Made by a program: the position numbers and the translations under genes
Shown: positions 44,314 through 54,022 of the stretch, piece by piece
Layout of the letters: each line of letters begins with the position of its first letter
How positions within the stretch are numbered: the first letter of the stretch is position 1
Notes under the pieces: generated by a model
Databases searched by the model: none
Told to the model about the DNA's origin: nothing
Seen by the model: only the letters and a program-made list of their open reading frames with translations
Assembly (NCBI RefSeq): GCF_019334305.1
Contig: NZ_JAHWGH010000005.1
Location: 43,587-107,586 of the forward strand
DNA: 64,000 bases
Direction of reading: 5' to 3'
From: Rossellomorea orangium
GTDB taxonomy: Bacteria > Bacillota > Bacilli > Bacillales > Bacillaceae_B

Positions 44314-45915
44314 TTATTTCATGTTTTCAGGAAATCCTCCCAGGTCCACTCCCCATACAATTGGCATGACAAAATAAATCAAGAGAGTGATAAACACAAT
44401 ACTGATAAGATTCAACCAGACACCTGCTTTCACCATATCCCCCATCTTTATATAACCCGATCCGAATACCACCGCATTCGGCGGTGTCGCAACCGGCAGC
44501 ATGAATGCACAGGATGCAGCAAGACCGGCGGCTACCATCAGACTGTACGGATGAACATCCAAGGCAGCAGCAAGGGCTGCCATAATCGGAAACATCATAG
44601 TGGCTGTGGCCGTATTGGACGTGATTTCTGTCAAGAAAATAACAAAAGCCGTAACGGCAACAAGGATGATGATAAACGATATTCCGTCAAGTACCGTCAA
44701 TTGCTTTCCTATCCATTCTGCAAGGCCCGTCTCCTTGAACCCTTTGGCAATGGCAAGGCCTCCGCCAAATAGAAGCAGGATACCCCAGGGTAGCTTTTTG
44801 GCATCATCCCAATTCATCAATCTCGACTGCTTTCTCCCAGGAAGCAGGAAAAGGACGAGTGCACCTGTAATGGCAATGATTGTATCATCCAGAGATGGAA
44901 TCCATTCATTCAGTAGAAACGAGCGTGTGATCCAGCAAAGGGCCGTGGCAACAAAGACTGTCAAAACAAGCTTTTCTTCGAAAGATATCCTTCCAAGAGA
45001 GTAATTTTCCTTCTCCACGATCTCCCTGCCCCCAGGAAGTTCCTTTATTTTCAGCGGGAAGGCTACTTTGATGAGATACCACCATGTAACCATAAGAAGG
45101 ATGGCAGCAAGAGGGACCCCGAAGAGCATCCACTTGGCAAAAGAAAAATCAATTCCATACAGTTGTTTGATCACTGCAGCAAATATCGTGTTGGGAGGCG
45201 TCCCGATTAAGGTTCCCAATCCTCCGATCGATGCACTATAGGCAATTCCCAGCATGATGACTTTACTGAAATGCCCCGTCCTTTTTGCTCCTTTCTTCTG
45301 TAAACTTTCATTTACTTGATAAACCACGGCGGTTCCGATCGGCAGCATCATCATGGCCGTTGCCGTGTTGGAAATCCACATGGAAAGAAATCCTGTAGCG
45401 AGCATAAACCCAAGGACAATCCGTTCTGTGCTTGTGCCGATCAATAAGATGATATTCATCGCGATTCGCTTATGTAAATTCCACTTTTCCATGGCGATGG
45501 CAATAATGAACCCACCCATAAATAAGAAGATCGTGCCATCTCCATACGCAGACGTCACTTCTCCGGACTGGAGAGCGCCGGTAACCGGGAACAAAATAAT
45601 TGGCAGAAGCGATGTAGCCGGTATCGGTATTGCCTCCGTAATCCACCACACCGCTATCCATACTGTTCCTGCGAGGACCGCCACGGCTTCCTTGGAGAGT
45701 CCCTCTGGGGAAAAAAACAAGAGTATGAGCATAAATAACAACGGGCCTAGTACAAACCCGATTGTTTGTCGTGGATTCGCAGTAGGTTCAGGCTTTCGAT
45801 CGATTTCCATCGTGCCATTCACCGGCGTGCTTCCTGAGGTGAAGAATTGAAGCGTCTCCTTTACATCACGATTCCAGCTCCAGAGTGTCCCCCACGCTCT
45901 TTTTACCATTTGCAT
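44314..45915 (-). CDS. SdcS/DASS-family dicarboxylate symporter
   Basis: A 533-residue divalent anion:sodium symporter (SLC13). Two repeated SNT motifs, SNTATAMMMLP near 165 and TSNTATATMMFP near 435, form the sodium and substrate sites; GTPPNTIFA and ATPPNAVVFGSG are the paired loops. It has a polar N-terminus of about 50 residues not usual in SdcS. Likely substrates are succinate, fumarate and malate. GGGGGG precedes the start. It is divergent from the YczE-like gene. Confidence 0.88.
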   Translation of the reverse strand: MQMVKRAWGTLWSWNRDVKETLQFFTSGSTPVNGTMEIDRKPEPTANPRQTIGFVLGPLLFMLILLFFSPEGLSKEAVAVLAGTVWIAVWWITEAIPIPATSLLPIILFPVTGALQSGEVTSAYGDGTIFLFMGGFIIAIAMEKWNLHKRIAMNIILLIGTSTERIVLGFMLATGFLSMWISNTATAMMMLPIGTAVVYQVNESLQKKGAKRTGHFSKVIMLGIAYSASIGGLGTLIGTPPNTIFAAVIKQLYGIDFSFAKWMLFGVPLAAILLMVTWWYLIKVAFPLKIKELPGGREIVEKENYSLGRISFEEKLVLTVFVATALCWITRSFLLNEWIPSLDDTIIAITGALVLFLLPGRKQSRLMNWDDAKKLPWGILLLFGGGLAIAKGFKETGLAEWIGKQLTVLDGISFIIILVAVTAFVIFLTEITSNTATATMMFPIMAALAAALDVHPYSLMVAAGLAASCAFMLPVATPPNAVVFGSGYIKMGDMVKAGVWLNLISIVFITLLIYFVMPIVWGVDLGGFPENMK

Positions 45916-46113
45916 AAACCATTCCCCCCTTATAATTCATACTAGACCATACCCCTTTACGAAAGCGTCATAAACAAAACAAACCATATTTTGTAAGAAT
46001 CCCATCTTTATTCCCATCCCATTCCGAGAACGAAAAAAGGACCATTTTATCATAGAACGTTTCGTTGTAAAATAATGTTAGATAGATACAACGTTTTTAC
46101 AAAAGGAGAAGCG

Positions 46114-46743
46114 ATGAAAATTCACTGGCAAATTAGCTATTTTGTGATCGGGTTACTTATTTTCAGCTATGGGATCAGCATGTCAATAAAAGTCCAATAC
46201 TTAGGCATCCATCCATGGGATGTACTGAATATAGCCATGTTCCAGAAGTTCGGTTTAACCATCGGAACATGGAATATCATCGTGGGAGCGGTGCTTGTTT
46301 CAGCTACGCTTATACTAAAGGGAAAATATGTTCAAATCGGCACCATTCTAAACGGGGTTCTGGTCGGGATGCTTGTGGACTTTTTTCTATTCTATGATCT
46401 GCTTCCCCCACAAACTGGTCTGATTACGGATATCCCGATTCTACTATCTGCCATTTTATTGATGGGGGTTGGCGGGGGATTATATTCCGCTGCGCATCTC
46501 GGGACCGGTCCACGGGATGGATTTATGCTTACCATCTCAGATTTAACCGGTCTTTCCATCAGCAGGGTCCGGATCATCTGCGAGTGCACAATACTACTGA
46601 TCGGCCTTTTCCTCTCCGGGCCAGTCTTTGTGTTTACATTCATTTATACATTCATTCAAAGTCCCATCTTTCAAAGATCTTTCTTATTTTTCACAAACAG
46701 ACTCCACACACGTTTCCCTAAACAGAGTAATATTAGTATGTGA
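46114..46743 (+). CDS. YczE/YitT-like integral membrane protein
   Basis: A 209-residue protein with five or six membrane helices and the stretches YLGIHPWDVLN and GVGGGLYSAAHLGTGPRDGFM, characteristic of the YczE/YyaS group. The proteins have no proven function; B. subtilis YczE is reported to influence surfactin-type synthesis. ATG 46114 has AAAGGAG 5 nt upstream; thirteen earlier codons have none. Single gene. Confidence 0.75.
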   Translation: MKIHWQISYFVIGLLIFSYGISMSIKVQYLGIHPWDVLNIAMFQKFGLTIGTWNIIVGAVLVSATLILKGKYVQIGTILNGVLVGMLVDFFLFYDLLPPQTGLITDIPILLSAILLMGVGGGLYSAAHLGTGPRDGFMLTISDLTGLSISRVRIICECTILLIGLFLSGPVFVFTFIYTFIQSPIFQRSFLFFTNRLHTRFPKQSNISM

Positions 46744-46770
46744 AACGGAAAGCGGAAGGGATTGATCCAA

Positions 46771-46807
46771 AAAGGACAAACCGCCACAGACAGGCAGTTT
46801 GTCCTTT
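46771..46807. terminator. Bidirectional terminator
   Basis: A 15-bp stem with one mismatch (46771-46785 with 46793-46807) between convergent genes. Confidence 0.85.
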
Positions 46808-46811
46808 TATA

Positions 46812-47156
46812 TTATGTCATCTCACATGCAACCAGTCCGTATTGTTGTTCCGGGTCCAGCTGTTTAATAAACTGAAATAATTGCTGTACTTGTTCATCAT
46901 CCAGCTCTCTCTTGTAATAATCTTCCAGCATCGACAGCATTTCTTCCGGGAACATCAGGCAGGTATGACTCCCCCAGTCGGTCTGTCGTCCCTCCAACCT
47001 TTTATAATAAATCCCGTCCAACAGTGAGAAAAAAAGTTCATAACCCTTCGGAAAGAAAGGACTGATCCGTTTCGGGTAATTATGATTCCAGTCTCCCCCC
47101 TCATATTGAAACGACCGGTCCTTTAAATCTCCGATAAAGACTTCCACATCCGCCAT
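46812..47156 (-). CDS. Hypothetical protein of 114 residues
   Basis: A soluble, acidic protein without signal or membrane helix. Notable are an aromatic-rich centre (FFPKGYELFFSLLDGIYYKRLEG) and a helical C-terminus (EDYYKRELDDEQVQQLFQFIKQLDPEQQYG). I recognise no family. AGGAGG 6 nt before the ATG makes it a solid gene. It lies between spoVR and the YczE-like gene with its own terminator. Confidence 0.65.
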   Translation of the reverse strand: MADVEVFIGDLKDRSFQYEGGDWNHNYPKRISPFFPKGYELFFSLLDGIYYKRLEGRQTDWGSHTCLMFPEEMLSMLEDYYKRELDDEQVQQLFQFIKQLDPEQQYGLVACEMT

Positions 47157-47220
47157 CCTATCTCCTCCTCAGATTTCCTTATTATTATGTATAAACCCGT
47201 CCACCTTTTTTAGAACCTAA

Positions 47221-47261
47221 AAAAGAGCCCCATCAGGATTTTCTCCTAAATGCGGCTCTTT
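47221..47261 (-). terminator. Terminator of spoVR
   Basis: Stem AAAGAGCC-GCAT with ATG-GGCTCTTT (one mismatch) enclosing a smaller AGGA/TCCT hairpin, then TTTTTT on the minus strand. Confidence 0.85.
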
Positions 47262-47265
47262 CCTG

Positions 47266-48678
47266 CTATAGATATTTCCGTTGCACACTTCTTCCATCAT
47301 ACGTAAACAGCATATCACGGTTCTCCACATGAGTTTCAATATGGACCGGTCTTCCCCAGAGCTGATGCAAGTAAGGTAATACCTTCTCCAAGTATTTTAT
47401 ATCCAATTCAACATCTTCGAACCAGTGCTTGAGATAGAGCTCGCCACTCTTCATATAATCCCCGTCATTCACCGTGATGTAAGGAAAACCGCCATTCACC
47501 CTCATGCCGACGAGCTGATCTCGCACATGAGTCCATTCCTTATCGACAATTTTATAATCCTTTCCTTGTTTCTGGAACAAATACATATCTTCTCTCGTCA
47601 CCAGATCCTTCGTCAAATAGTTTCGTAAGAAGGAGATATCCGATTCGATTTCACGGACTTCAAACATTTTTTCACGTCCGGAATTCGGTTTCACCCCACG
47701 CCTCTTCATTTCTTCAGTCGGATTATCAAAACGATCTTCAATGTCTTCGAATATTTTCAATCCGAGGTAATATGGGTTGATCTGTGTACGGGAAGGCTGT
47801 ACAACACCGGCATTCAGCTTTGCGAATTCGATGGATTCACCGCTCGTCAAATCCATTTCCCGTATGATCCGCTGGTGCCAGTACGAAGCCCACCCCTCGT
47901 TCATGATCTTCGTTTCAAGCTGCGGCCAGAAATATAACATTTCCTCCCGCATCATAGTCAAAATATCCCGCTGCCAATCCGACAGTTCCCTGCTGTACTG
48001 TTCAATGAAGAGAAGGATATCTTTTTCCGGCTGCGGAGGAAACTTCTTCTTCACTTTTTTCTTTTCCCTGCTCTTCGGCTTTTCGTCAAGAGACCACAGA
48101 TCATCATACGGGGACGCATGGCTCACTTCTTCCTCTTCCCACTCTACATCATCCATCGTCCATGAGAGCTTCGGACGCATCAGGGAAGGATCGATATGTT
48201 CATCTACGGCAAGAACCGCATCCAGAAAGTTCTCTACTTCCTGCTTCCCATGTTCGATCTCATACATACGTACCCGTTCAGCAGTCGCTGCCATGCTTTC
48301 CACCATATCCCGTTTCGTATTCTGGAAACGTACATTATTCTTAAAGAAATCACAATGAGCCAGCACGTGAGCCACGATCAGCTTATTTTGAATAAGCGAA
48401 TTTGAATCCAGCAAAAACGCATAACAAGGATCGGAATTGATCACGAGCTCATAAATCTTACTCAACCCCAGATCATATTGAAGTTTCATCTTATGGAACT
48501 GCTTTCCAAAACTCCAATGAGAAAACCGGGTCGGCATCCCATAAGCACCAAATGTATAAATAATGTCAGCAGGACAAATTTCATATCGCATAGGATAAAA
48601 ATCAAGTCCAAAACCGGCTGCAATCTCCGTAATTTCCCCTATCGCATTCTGTAACTGCTTCTGTTCCTCTAAATTCAT
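47266..48678 (-). CDS. spoVR: Stage V sporulation protein R
   Basis: A 470-residue protein, close to B. subtilis SpoVR (468). Family stretches are [36 protein letters not shown], split here by its conserved [18 protein letters not shown]; and [13 protein letters not shown]. It is needed for normal spore cortex. The middle (220-255) is a charged linker. ATG 48678 is selected because GAGGGGG is 6 nt upstream; the frame continues upstream into a repeat without support. A sigma-E-like -10 lies just upstream. Confidence 0.93.
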   Translation of the reverse strand: MNLEEQKQLQNAIGEITEIAAGFGLDFYPMRYEICPADIIYTFGAYGMPTRFSHWSFGKQFHKMKLQYDLGLSKIYELVINSDPCYAFLLDSNSLIQNKLIVAHVLAHCDFFKNNVRFQNTKRDMVESMAATAERVRMYEIEHGKQEVENFLDAVLAVDEHIDPSLMRPKLSWTMDDVEWEEEEVSHASPYDDLWSLDEKPKSREKKKVKKKFPPQPEKDILLFIEQYSRELSDWQRDILTMMREEMLYFWPQLETKIMNEGWASYWHQRIIREMDLTSGESIEFAKLNAGVVQPSRTQINPYYLGLKIFEDIEDRFDNPTEEMKRRGVKPNSGREKMFEVREIESDISFLRNYLTKDLVTREDMYLFQKQGKDYKIVDKEWTHVRDQLVGMRVNGGFPYITVNDGDYMKSGELYLKHWFEDVELDIKYLEKVLPYLHQLWGRPVHIETHVENRDMLFTYDGRSVQRKYL

Positions 48679-48707
48679 TTTCATCCCCCTCTTTATACTC
48701 TTATCTA

Positions 48708-48715
48708 AATGTATG
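48708..48715 (-). promoter_or_regulatory. Sigma-E-like -10 element of spoVR
   Basis: CATACATT on the minus strand matches the sigma-E -10 consensus, 30 nt before the spoVR start. The -35 region (48730-48736) is a weak match and abuts the hairpin repeat. Confidence 0.4.
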
Positions 48716-48736
48716 AAGAGAAAATGGATTTGATGA

Positions 48737-49029
48737 GAAGAAAAGCGGAAGGGCTTTGCCAGAGGCGACAAGCATAAGTCAAGGTGGAATGAAGGTGTGC
48801 CCTTTCACCTTCTTGACAGCTTGACTTATGACCTCGAGCCTCTAAGCCCTGGAGCTGGACATAAAGAAAAGCGGAGCCGGGTTGGGCAGGCCCGACAAGC
48901 ATATGGCGAATCCACATAAAAGGCGCTTTTTGCCTTTTTTGTGGATTTGACTTATGACCTCGAGGGACTACCCGGCGGAGCTGGACAAGAAGAAAAGCGG
49001 AAGGGCTTTGCCAGAGGCGACAAGCATAA
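48737..49029. repeat. Tandem 126-bp hairpin repeats, two full units and one truncated
   Basis: Unit 1 is 48737-48862, unit 2 is 48863-48988, and unit 3 is a left arm only, 48989-49029, identical to unit 1 over 41 bp. Each full unit starts GAAGAAAAGCGG, ends GAGCTGGACA, and folds on itself: a conserved GACAAGCATA pairs near GACTTATGACCTCGAG, while the outer and inner stems differ in sequence between units yet remain complementary. An open frame across it is a by-product. Confidence 0.8.
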
Positions 49030-49042
49030 AGCAGGACATACA

Positions 49043-49077
49043 AAAAGGGCAGTTCCCTCTTTAAGGAACAACCCTTT
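49043..49077 (-). terminator. Terminator of the MFS gene
   Basis: Stem AAAGGG..GTTCC with GGAAC..CCCTTT and an 8-nt loop, then TTTTTG on the minus strand. It overlaps the end of the repeat region. Confidence 0.75.
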
Positions 49078-49082
49078 CAGTA

Positions 49083-50273
49083 TTACGACTTTAAATCCTT
49101 TTGCAGAAACCACACAGGAATAAGTGTACCTAGCAGCAACAGGGCAGACAGCGTGAATATCATGGAAATACTCAGCACTTCAAGGAGCAGCCCTACTCCA
49201 ACCGATGATAAGCCGAACAACAGCGTGGTCAATGCTCCTTGTGCCGCATAAATCTTTCCCAGTTCTTCAGGAGGGGCACTCTCCTGCAAAAATGTCTGAA
49301 GCACAACATTTTTAATCTGATCAAACAACCCAAACACAAAGGACAGGGCAAGTGCCACGAGGGCCATCTTGTTCCAAGCAAAGACAACGGTAACCCCTGA
49401 AGTGACAATCATACAGAAAGGAAGCCACTTATACCGATGCTTTGAGAAGATACCATGAAGCTTAAATATGGCATAGGAGGCAAGAACGAGCCCGACAAAA
49501 AAGCTGGCGTTTATGAACCCCCACCATTGTTCCCCGCGCTGAAGCATGATATCCACATACAAATAAAGAACGGCCGCTATCCAGACAGTTCCCGAAATTG
49601 ACTCCAGCCCGTAAATCCAAAAAACGGGAACCAGTCCTTTACGTCCTTTCACTTCTGACCATCCCTCCCCAAGCTGTTCCCACCAAACCTTGCGAACTTC
49701 CAAAGTGGTAGTCGGAATAACCGGAAGCTTCAGCATAAAAAAGGTACTAGCCAAAAACAAGACAATCACAACGATAAAAACATTCTTATCACCAAGTATC
49801 GCTAATAGAATTCCTCCCAATACCCAGCTTGAAAACTGAATTGTCTGGTCGACGGTTGAAAGAAACCCGTTCGCCCCCATCAACTCTTCCCGCTTCACAA
49901 GAAATGGCACATAGGAATTTCGGGCAGGCAGGGCCCATCCATCCAAAAAGGAAATGATACTCGCACACGCAAGATAGAACCACACATTTCCCATTTGGAG
50001 AACCATTAACAATAGGAAGACACACAGGAAAAAGGTCTTTCCCATTTGAGAGTACGCGATCAAACTCCTCATCTGAGTCCGGTTCAACAGTAATGGTGCC
50101 GCCATACTGCTGATAAACCTGGAAAACGTAATGACTAAAGGAACGGCCGTCATATACACGGCGGATCCTGTCAGAGTGTAGACAATGGAGATCAGTCCTA
50201 CGATATAGAACACATCCCCCATATTGGCCAATGCCTGGCCGAACCATAGATTTCTAAATGCATTGGAATGCAT
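49083..50273 (-). CDS. MFS transporter
   Basis: A 396-residue MFS protein with about 11-12 membrane helices, N-terminal FRNLWFGQALANMGDVFYIVG as in MFS_1/MFS_3 efflux proteins, and a loop LDGWALPARNSYVPFLVKREELMGANG. The helix 2-3 GxxxDRxGR-type motif is not evident, so it belongs to a divergent branch. GGGAGG precedes the ATG. Single gene; substrate unknown. Confidence 0.8.
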   Translation of the reverse strand: MHSNAFRNLWFGQALANMGDVFYIVGLISIVYTLTGSAVYMTAVPLVITFSRFISSMAAPLLLNRTQMRSLIAYSQMGKTFFLCVFLLLMVLQMGNVWFYLACASIISFLDGWALPARNSYVPFLVKREELMGANGFLSTVDQTIQFSSWVLGGILLAILGDKNVFIVVIVLFLASTFFMLKLPVIPTTTLEVRKVWWEQLGEGWSEVKGRKGLVPVFWIYGLESISGTVWIAAVLYLYVDIMLQRGEQWWGFINASFFVGLVLASYAIFKLHGIFSKHRYKWLPFCMIVTSGVTVVFAWNKMALVALALSFVFGLFDQIKNVVLQTFLQESAPPEELGKIYAAQGALTTLLFGLSSVGVGLLLEVLSISMIFTLSALLLLGTLIPVWFLQKDLKS

Positions 50274-50679
50274 ATCTCTTCCTCCCTTTATTCAGTTCGT
50301 ATAGGTAAGAAAAGAACGGCATCACATTGGAAAAAGGTCCCCTTTCAGAATCGCAAACGATTTATGTATAGTGTTATTTTAGCAAACCGAAGCTTATTAT
50401 GCAGGTACTACTTTAACTAATCATAATATTTATGTGAGGAAGTCAGATTCCATATCCCAACTCTCTATACTCCATTGTTTATTTACCATTAAACTTGTGC
50501 CACTTTCAGTCCAACTTGTGCAACATTGAACGTAACTCGTTCCACTTCAGGAAGAACTTGTGCCAAAGCATGTTGATCCAACGGGATCCAGGTCATAATA
50601 CCCTCCATCAGCCACACTACTGCCAGCCTCCCCCAAAACAAAAAAAGCCTTCATTTATAGAAGACTTTATCTGCTTACG
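50274..50679. other. Gene-free stretch with a 21-bp periodic repeat
   Basis: No ORF with a ribosome site is present. The region holds the MFS upstream sequence (50274-50400), the array at 50492-50568 and the DUF3889 gene terminus. The AAAAAAAGCC..stretch near 50640-50670 may be the terminator of the small secreted-protein gene. Confidence 0.6.
50492..50568. repeat. Four AACTTGTGCCA repeats with exact 21-bp period
   Basis: Cores begin at 50492, 50513, 50534 and 50555 (AACTTGTGCCACTT, AACTTGTGCAACAT, AACTCGTTCCACTT, AACTTGTGCCAAAG). Fillers are unrelated. The period and core pattern parallel the array at 1536-1626. Confidence 0.75.
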
Positions 50680-50982
50680 TTATTCCTTCACAGAAATATT
50701 CAGTACCTTTTCATTGTCCAGATCATGCACAACGATGACTACGACTTTTTTCTCAGCATCATTTTCCTGAACCGTAAATTCAAATGCATCGGACACTTTG
50801 TTCTCTGACATTTTTTTACGACCCTGATACTGATAATCCTTTACAGGCTGGCCAGGATAGTCTTCTTTGATCACCGCTGTCGCAATGCGTCCGAACTTCT
50901 TATAGTCGCCCTGCTCTGCATTGACCTGACTTGAAAACAGTAGAAAAAATACAGTTGATAAGATTACGATTACTTTCTTCAT
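50680..50982 (-). CDS. Secreted DUF3889-like protein
   Basis: A 100-residue protein with a typical signal peptide (cleavage after SQVNA, about residue 22) and a mature domain starting GDYKKFGRIATAVIKEDYPGQPVKDYQYQGRKK, with the K-V-V-V-I-V-V-H strand near the end. This matches the DUF3889/YqzG-like secreted family of Bacillus; function unknown. AGAGGTGA supports the start. Single gene. Confidence 0.75.
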   Translation of the reverse strand: MKKVIVILSTVFFLLFSSQVNAEQGDYKKFGRIATAVIKEDYPGQPVKDYQYQGRKKMSENKVSDAFEFTVQENDAEKKVVVIVVHDLDNEKVLNISVKE

Positions 50983-51151
50983 TTTTTATCACCTCTGTTA
51001 ACGTTACATTACATAGGATGAATAAAATGAATGTTTTTATTCACCCAATACAAGGAAAACCAGCGTTTGCAACAGTACCAACTTTTTCAGAGAAATAATT
51101 GCGGTTTTCTCGTGCACAATAGGAGTACCCCTTCAGAAGGAGGGAAACCAA

Positions 51152-51406
51152 GTGAACAAAGTCGATTACGACCGGGCCTTGTATTACACTCACCGATCAG
51201 AATGGGATAATCTCTTGATCCTCATGGTGAGAACGAAGGATGACCTTCTTTCGAAAAGAATTGAACATTTCTTACACGCGTATCACTTTTCAAACGATTA
51301 CACGGTTGTAGAGCGTAATCTCTATACGCTTTTACGATATATTGAACATGCAAATTTCACCTATAGTGTCGAGCAACCACTTCAGGAAACCTTTGCAGAG
51401 ATGTAA
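51152..51406 (+). CDS. yhdB: YhdB-like protein
   Basis: An 84-residue soluble protein starting from GTG behind AAGGAGGG. The run DYDRALYYTHRSEWDNLLILM and LLSKRIEHFLHAYHF are what I remember of B. subtilis YhdB. Function unknown. The neighbouring azr, yhcZ and yhcY genes match the yhdA-yhdB order of B. subtilis. Confidence 0.75.
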   Translation: MNKVDYDRALYYTHRSEWDNLLILMVRTKDDLLSKRIEHFLHAYHFSNDYTVVERNLYTLLRYIEHANFTYSVEQPLQETFAEM

Positions 51407-51429
51407 CACAAAAGAGAATTCCACCTATG

Positions 51430-51467
51430 GCTGATCCAATTAGCATGCGCTATTGGATCAGCTTTTA
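51430..51467 (+). terminator. Terminator of yhdB
   Basis: An 11-bp stem GCTGATCCAAT (51430-51440 with 51452-51462), then TTTTA. Confidence 0.8.
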
Positions 51468-51487
51468 TGTGATTTGAAGGTACAATC

Positions 51488-51515
51488 AAAAAAAAACCGG
51501 CCCAATGCCAGTTTT
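51488..51515 (-). terminator. Terminator of azr
   Basis: Stem AAACTGGC with GCCGGTTT (one G-U pair) and a 5-nt loop, then a run of T on the minus strand. Confidence 0.8.
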
Positions 51516-51520
51516 TTTAT

Positions 51521-52084
<564 letters not shown>

Positions 52085-52720
52085 TTAATTTATTGTCAAC
52101 TTATGCTTTACGGCATACAAAGCCGCCTGTGTCCGATCCGATACTTCCAGCTTGGAAAAGATGTTCGAAATATGGGTTTTTACCGTTTTCTCCGTTATAT
52201 AGAGGCTAGAAGCTATCTCTTTATTACTCTTCCCCTTGGTAAGCTCAATCAAAACATCCTTCTCCCGTTTGGTCAGTTCATGGATTTTGTGGGGGGGTTC
52301 CTGTTTCGATATCCTTGTCAGTAAATGATTGGTAGCTTTCGGGTGAAGAGAATTTTCACCCGATAAAAGCTTTCGGATGCTGAGTACTAATTCATCGGGT
52401 TCAATGTCCTTTAACTGGTACCCTGCCGCACCTGCTTCGATAGCAGGAATGACGTGATTCTGATCAGAGAAGCTCGTCAGCATCAGAATTTGTATGTGGG
52501 GATGATTCTTTTTTATCTCCCTGGTCGCCTGTATACCGTCCATGACGGGCATCATCAGATCCATTAGTATAATGTCGGGATTTACGTCTGCCGCCATTCG
52601 AACCGCTTCCGCTCCATCCTTTGCTTCTCCTACAATATCCAGGTCCTTCTGGGTTTTCAAAAAGAAGACCAATCCCCTGCGCACAACGTGATGATCGTCT
52701 GCTATCAATACTCTAATCAT
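52085..52720 (-). CDS. yhcZ: NarL/LuxR-family response regulator YhcZ
   Basis: A 211-residue regulator: receiver domain with acidic DDH, phosphoacceptor Asp54 in ILMDLMMPVMDG and Lys in YQLKD, then a LuxR-type DNA-binding domain from LTKREKDVLIELTKGKSNKEIASSLYITEKTVKTHISNIF (helix-turn-helix near 165-185). ATG 52720 with TTAGGAGG is preferred over an in-frame start inside the kinase gene. Partner of the kinase 13 bp upstream. Confidence 0.9.
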   Translation of the reverse strand: MIRVLIADDHHVVRRGLVFFLKTQKDLDIVGEAKDGAEAVRMAADVNPDIILMDLMMPVMDGIQATREIKKNHPHIQILMLTSFSDQNHVIPAIEAGAAGYQLKDIEPDELVLSIRKLLSGENSLHPKATNHLLTRISKQEPPHKIHELTKREKDVLIELTKGKSNKEIASSLYITEKTVKTHISNIFSKLEVSDRTQAALYAVKHKLTIN

Positions 52721-52733
52721 TGTCCGGCACCTC

Positions 52734-53855
52734 CTAATACGGTATTTGAACTGATATGATCGTTCCTCTTCCAAGCTGGCTGTCGATGGTAAATGTACCC
52801 CCGATGCTTTTCACACGTTCCCTCATGCTTTGAATCCCCACTGAAGGCAGGGACTGCTTCCTGTCATAATGAAATCCGTTGCCTCTATCTTCAATCGTTA
52901 AAAGAATGGATTGTGCATTGCTTTTCATGGTATAGAGAATCGTTTTCTCCCCGGAATGTTTTTTGCAGTTATTCAATGCTTCCTGACTGACACGCCACAA
53001 CACTTCTTCTATTTTAGAGCTTAAGGAAATGACCCCCACCACTTTCGTTTCCAAGGTCAACCCAAGCATTTCTGCATAACCTTTGGCCGCTTCCACCACT
53101 CCATTTTCCAGGCCATGAGGTCTCAATTGCCAAATGAGGGCCCTCATTTCCGATAATGCCTCCTGTGCAAGACCTTGAATTATTTTGAAGGTATCCTTTA
53201 CATCTTCCTCCCTGGTCATTTCTGCCCCTCCCCTGGCCGTTAACGTAAGGGAAAACAACAACTGATTGACCGAATCATGAAGGTCTCTTGCCAACCGGTT
53301 CCTCTCTCCGATCAACGCGACTTCCTGCTCTTTTTTCGTCAATAATATGCGTTTAATCGCAGAACCGATTTGAAAGGCAACCGATTCAAGAAGAGCCAGT
53401 TCATCAGTGGAAAAGTGGGTCTTGTTCGGCGCGGCGACATTCAATAACCCAAATGACTCATTCCCTGACTGAAGGGGAACTGTTGCATGATATGTAATAT
53501 CATCCGTTTCTCCCCTGTTCTCTTCGATCGCCTGCTCAATCCGCTGGCATTCAATAATATTGGAGGCTTTGGTGAGCTTACCTTTACGGAAACGATTTAC
53601 GCACCAGCACCCTCCCTTATTCATCAGCTCGCACTTACGGTCCGATAGGGATTCTGGCAGATTTTCATAAGAAACCAGTTCGTGACTTCCTTCCTTTTCA
53701 ATGAAAAAGATCCAGCCTGTCGTGAAACTTGAGCCCCTGATCAGTTTCTTTAATGCACCTGAAAGCATGGAAGCAAGCTCTGTTTCATTATTCAGCAATT
53801 CGGCTATCTCTTTCAAAAGCCCGATATTTGAAAGGGATTCCTGATTCATGTTCAT
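52734..53855 (-). CDS. yhcY: GAF-domain sensor histidine kinase YhcY
   Basis: A 373-residue cytoplasmic kinase with a GAF domain (about 20-165), a HisKA_3 dimerisation domain with His193 in ARDLHDSVNQ, and an HATPase_c domain ending in GNGFHYD and GGTFTIDSQLGRGT. No membrane segment. The GAF domain carries four Cys (75, 83, 85, 103) as C-x7-C-x-C-x17-C, which could bind a metal or iron-sulfur cluster or sense redox state; this is inference. It is co-transcribed with yhcZ. Confidence 0.88.
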   Translation of the reverse strand: MNMNQESLSNIGLLKEIAELLNNETELASMLSGALKKLIRGSSFTTGWIFFIEKEGSHELVSYENLPESLSDRKCELMNKGGCWCVNRFRKGKLTKASNIIECQRIEQAIEENRGETDDITYHATVPLQSGNESFGLLNVAAPNKTHFSTDELALLESVAFQIGSAIKRILLTKKEQEVALIGERNRLARDLHDSVNQLLFSLTLTARGGAEMTREEDVKDTFKIIQGLAQEALSEMRALIWQLRPHGLENGVVEAAKGYAEMLGLTLETKVVGVISLSSKIEEVLWRVSQEALNNCKKHSGEKTILYTMKSNAQSILLTIEDRGNGFHYDRKQSLPSVGIQSMRERVKSIGGTFTIDSQLGRGTIISVQIPY

Positions 53856-53970
53856 CGTCCTCTCCGATCCTACACTACTAGTATATAGAATTTACACAAA
53901 ACCGGTATTATCAAAAAGAATGAAACGTTCTACGACCTTTGACCGAAAACACATGTTCTCCTTATAATTC

Positions 53971-54005
53971 AAAAAACAAGAGATGCAGGAACACATCTCT
54001 TGTTT
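53971..54005 (-). terminator. Terminator of pgcA
   Basis: A 12-bp stem AAACAAGAGATG (53974-53985 with 53994-54005), 8-nt loop, then T run on the minus strand. Confidence 0.85.
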
Positions 54006-54022
54006 CAACATACGAAAAGGGT

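Noticed and set aside
45955..45985. Catabolite-responsive element upstream of the dicarboxylate transporter
   Set aside because: CGAAAGCGTCATAA differs from the consensus at three fixed positions.
48705..49043. A 112-codon frame on the minus strand
   Set aside because: It runs through the tandem hairpin repeats; its internal repetition follows the DNA repeat, not a protein.
50492..50568. CRISPR array
   Set aside because: Cores are 10-14 bp, degenerate and too close together; no leader or cas genes. The same holds for 1536-1626.
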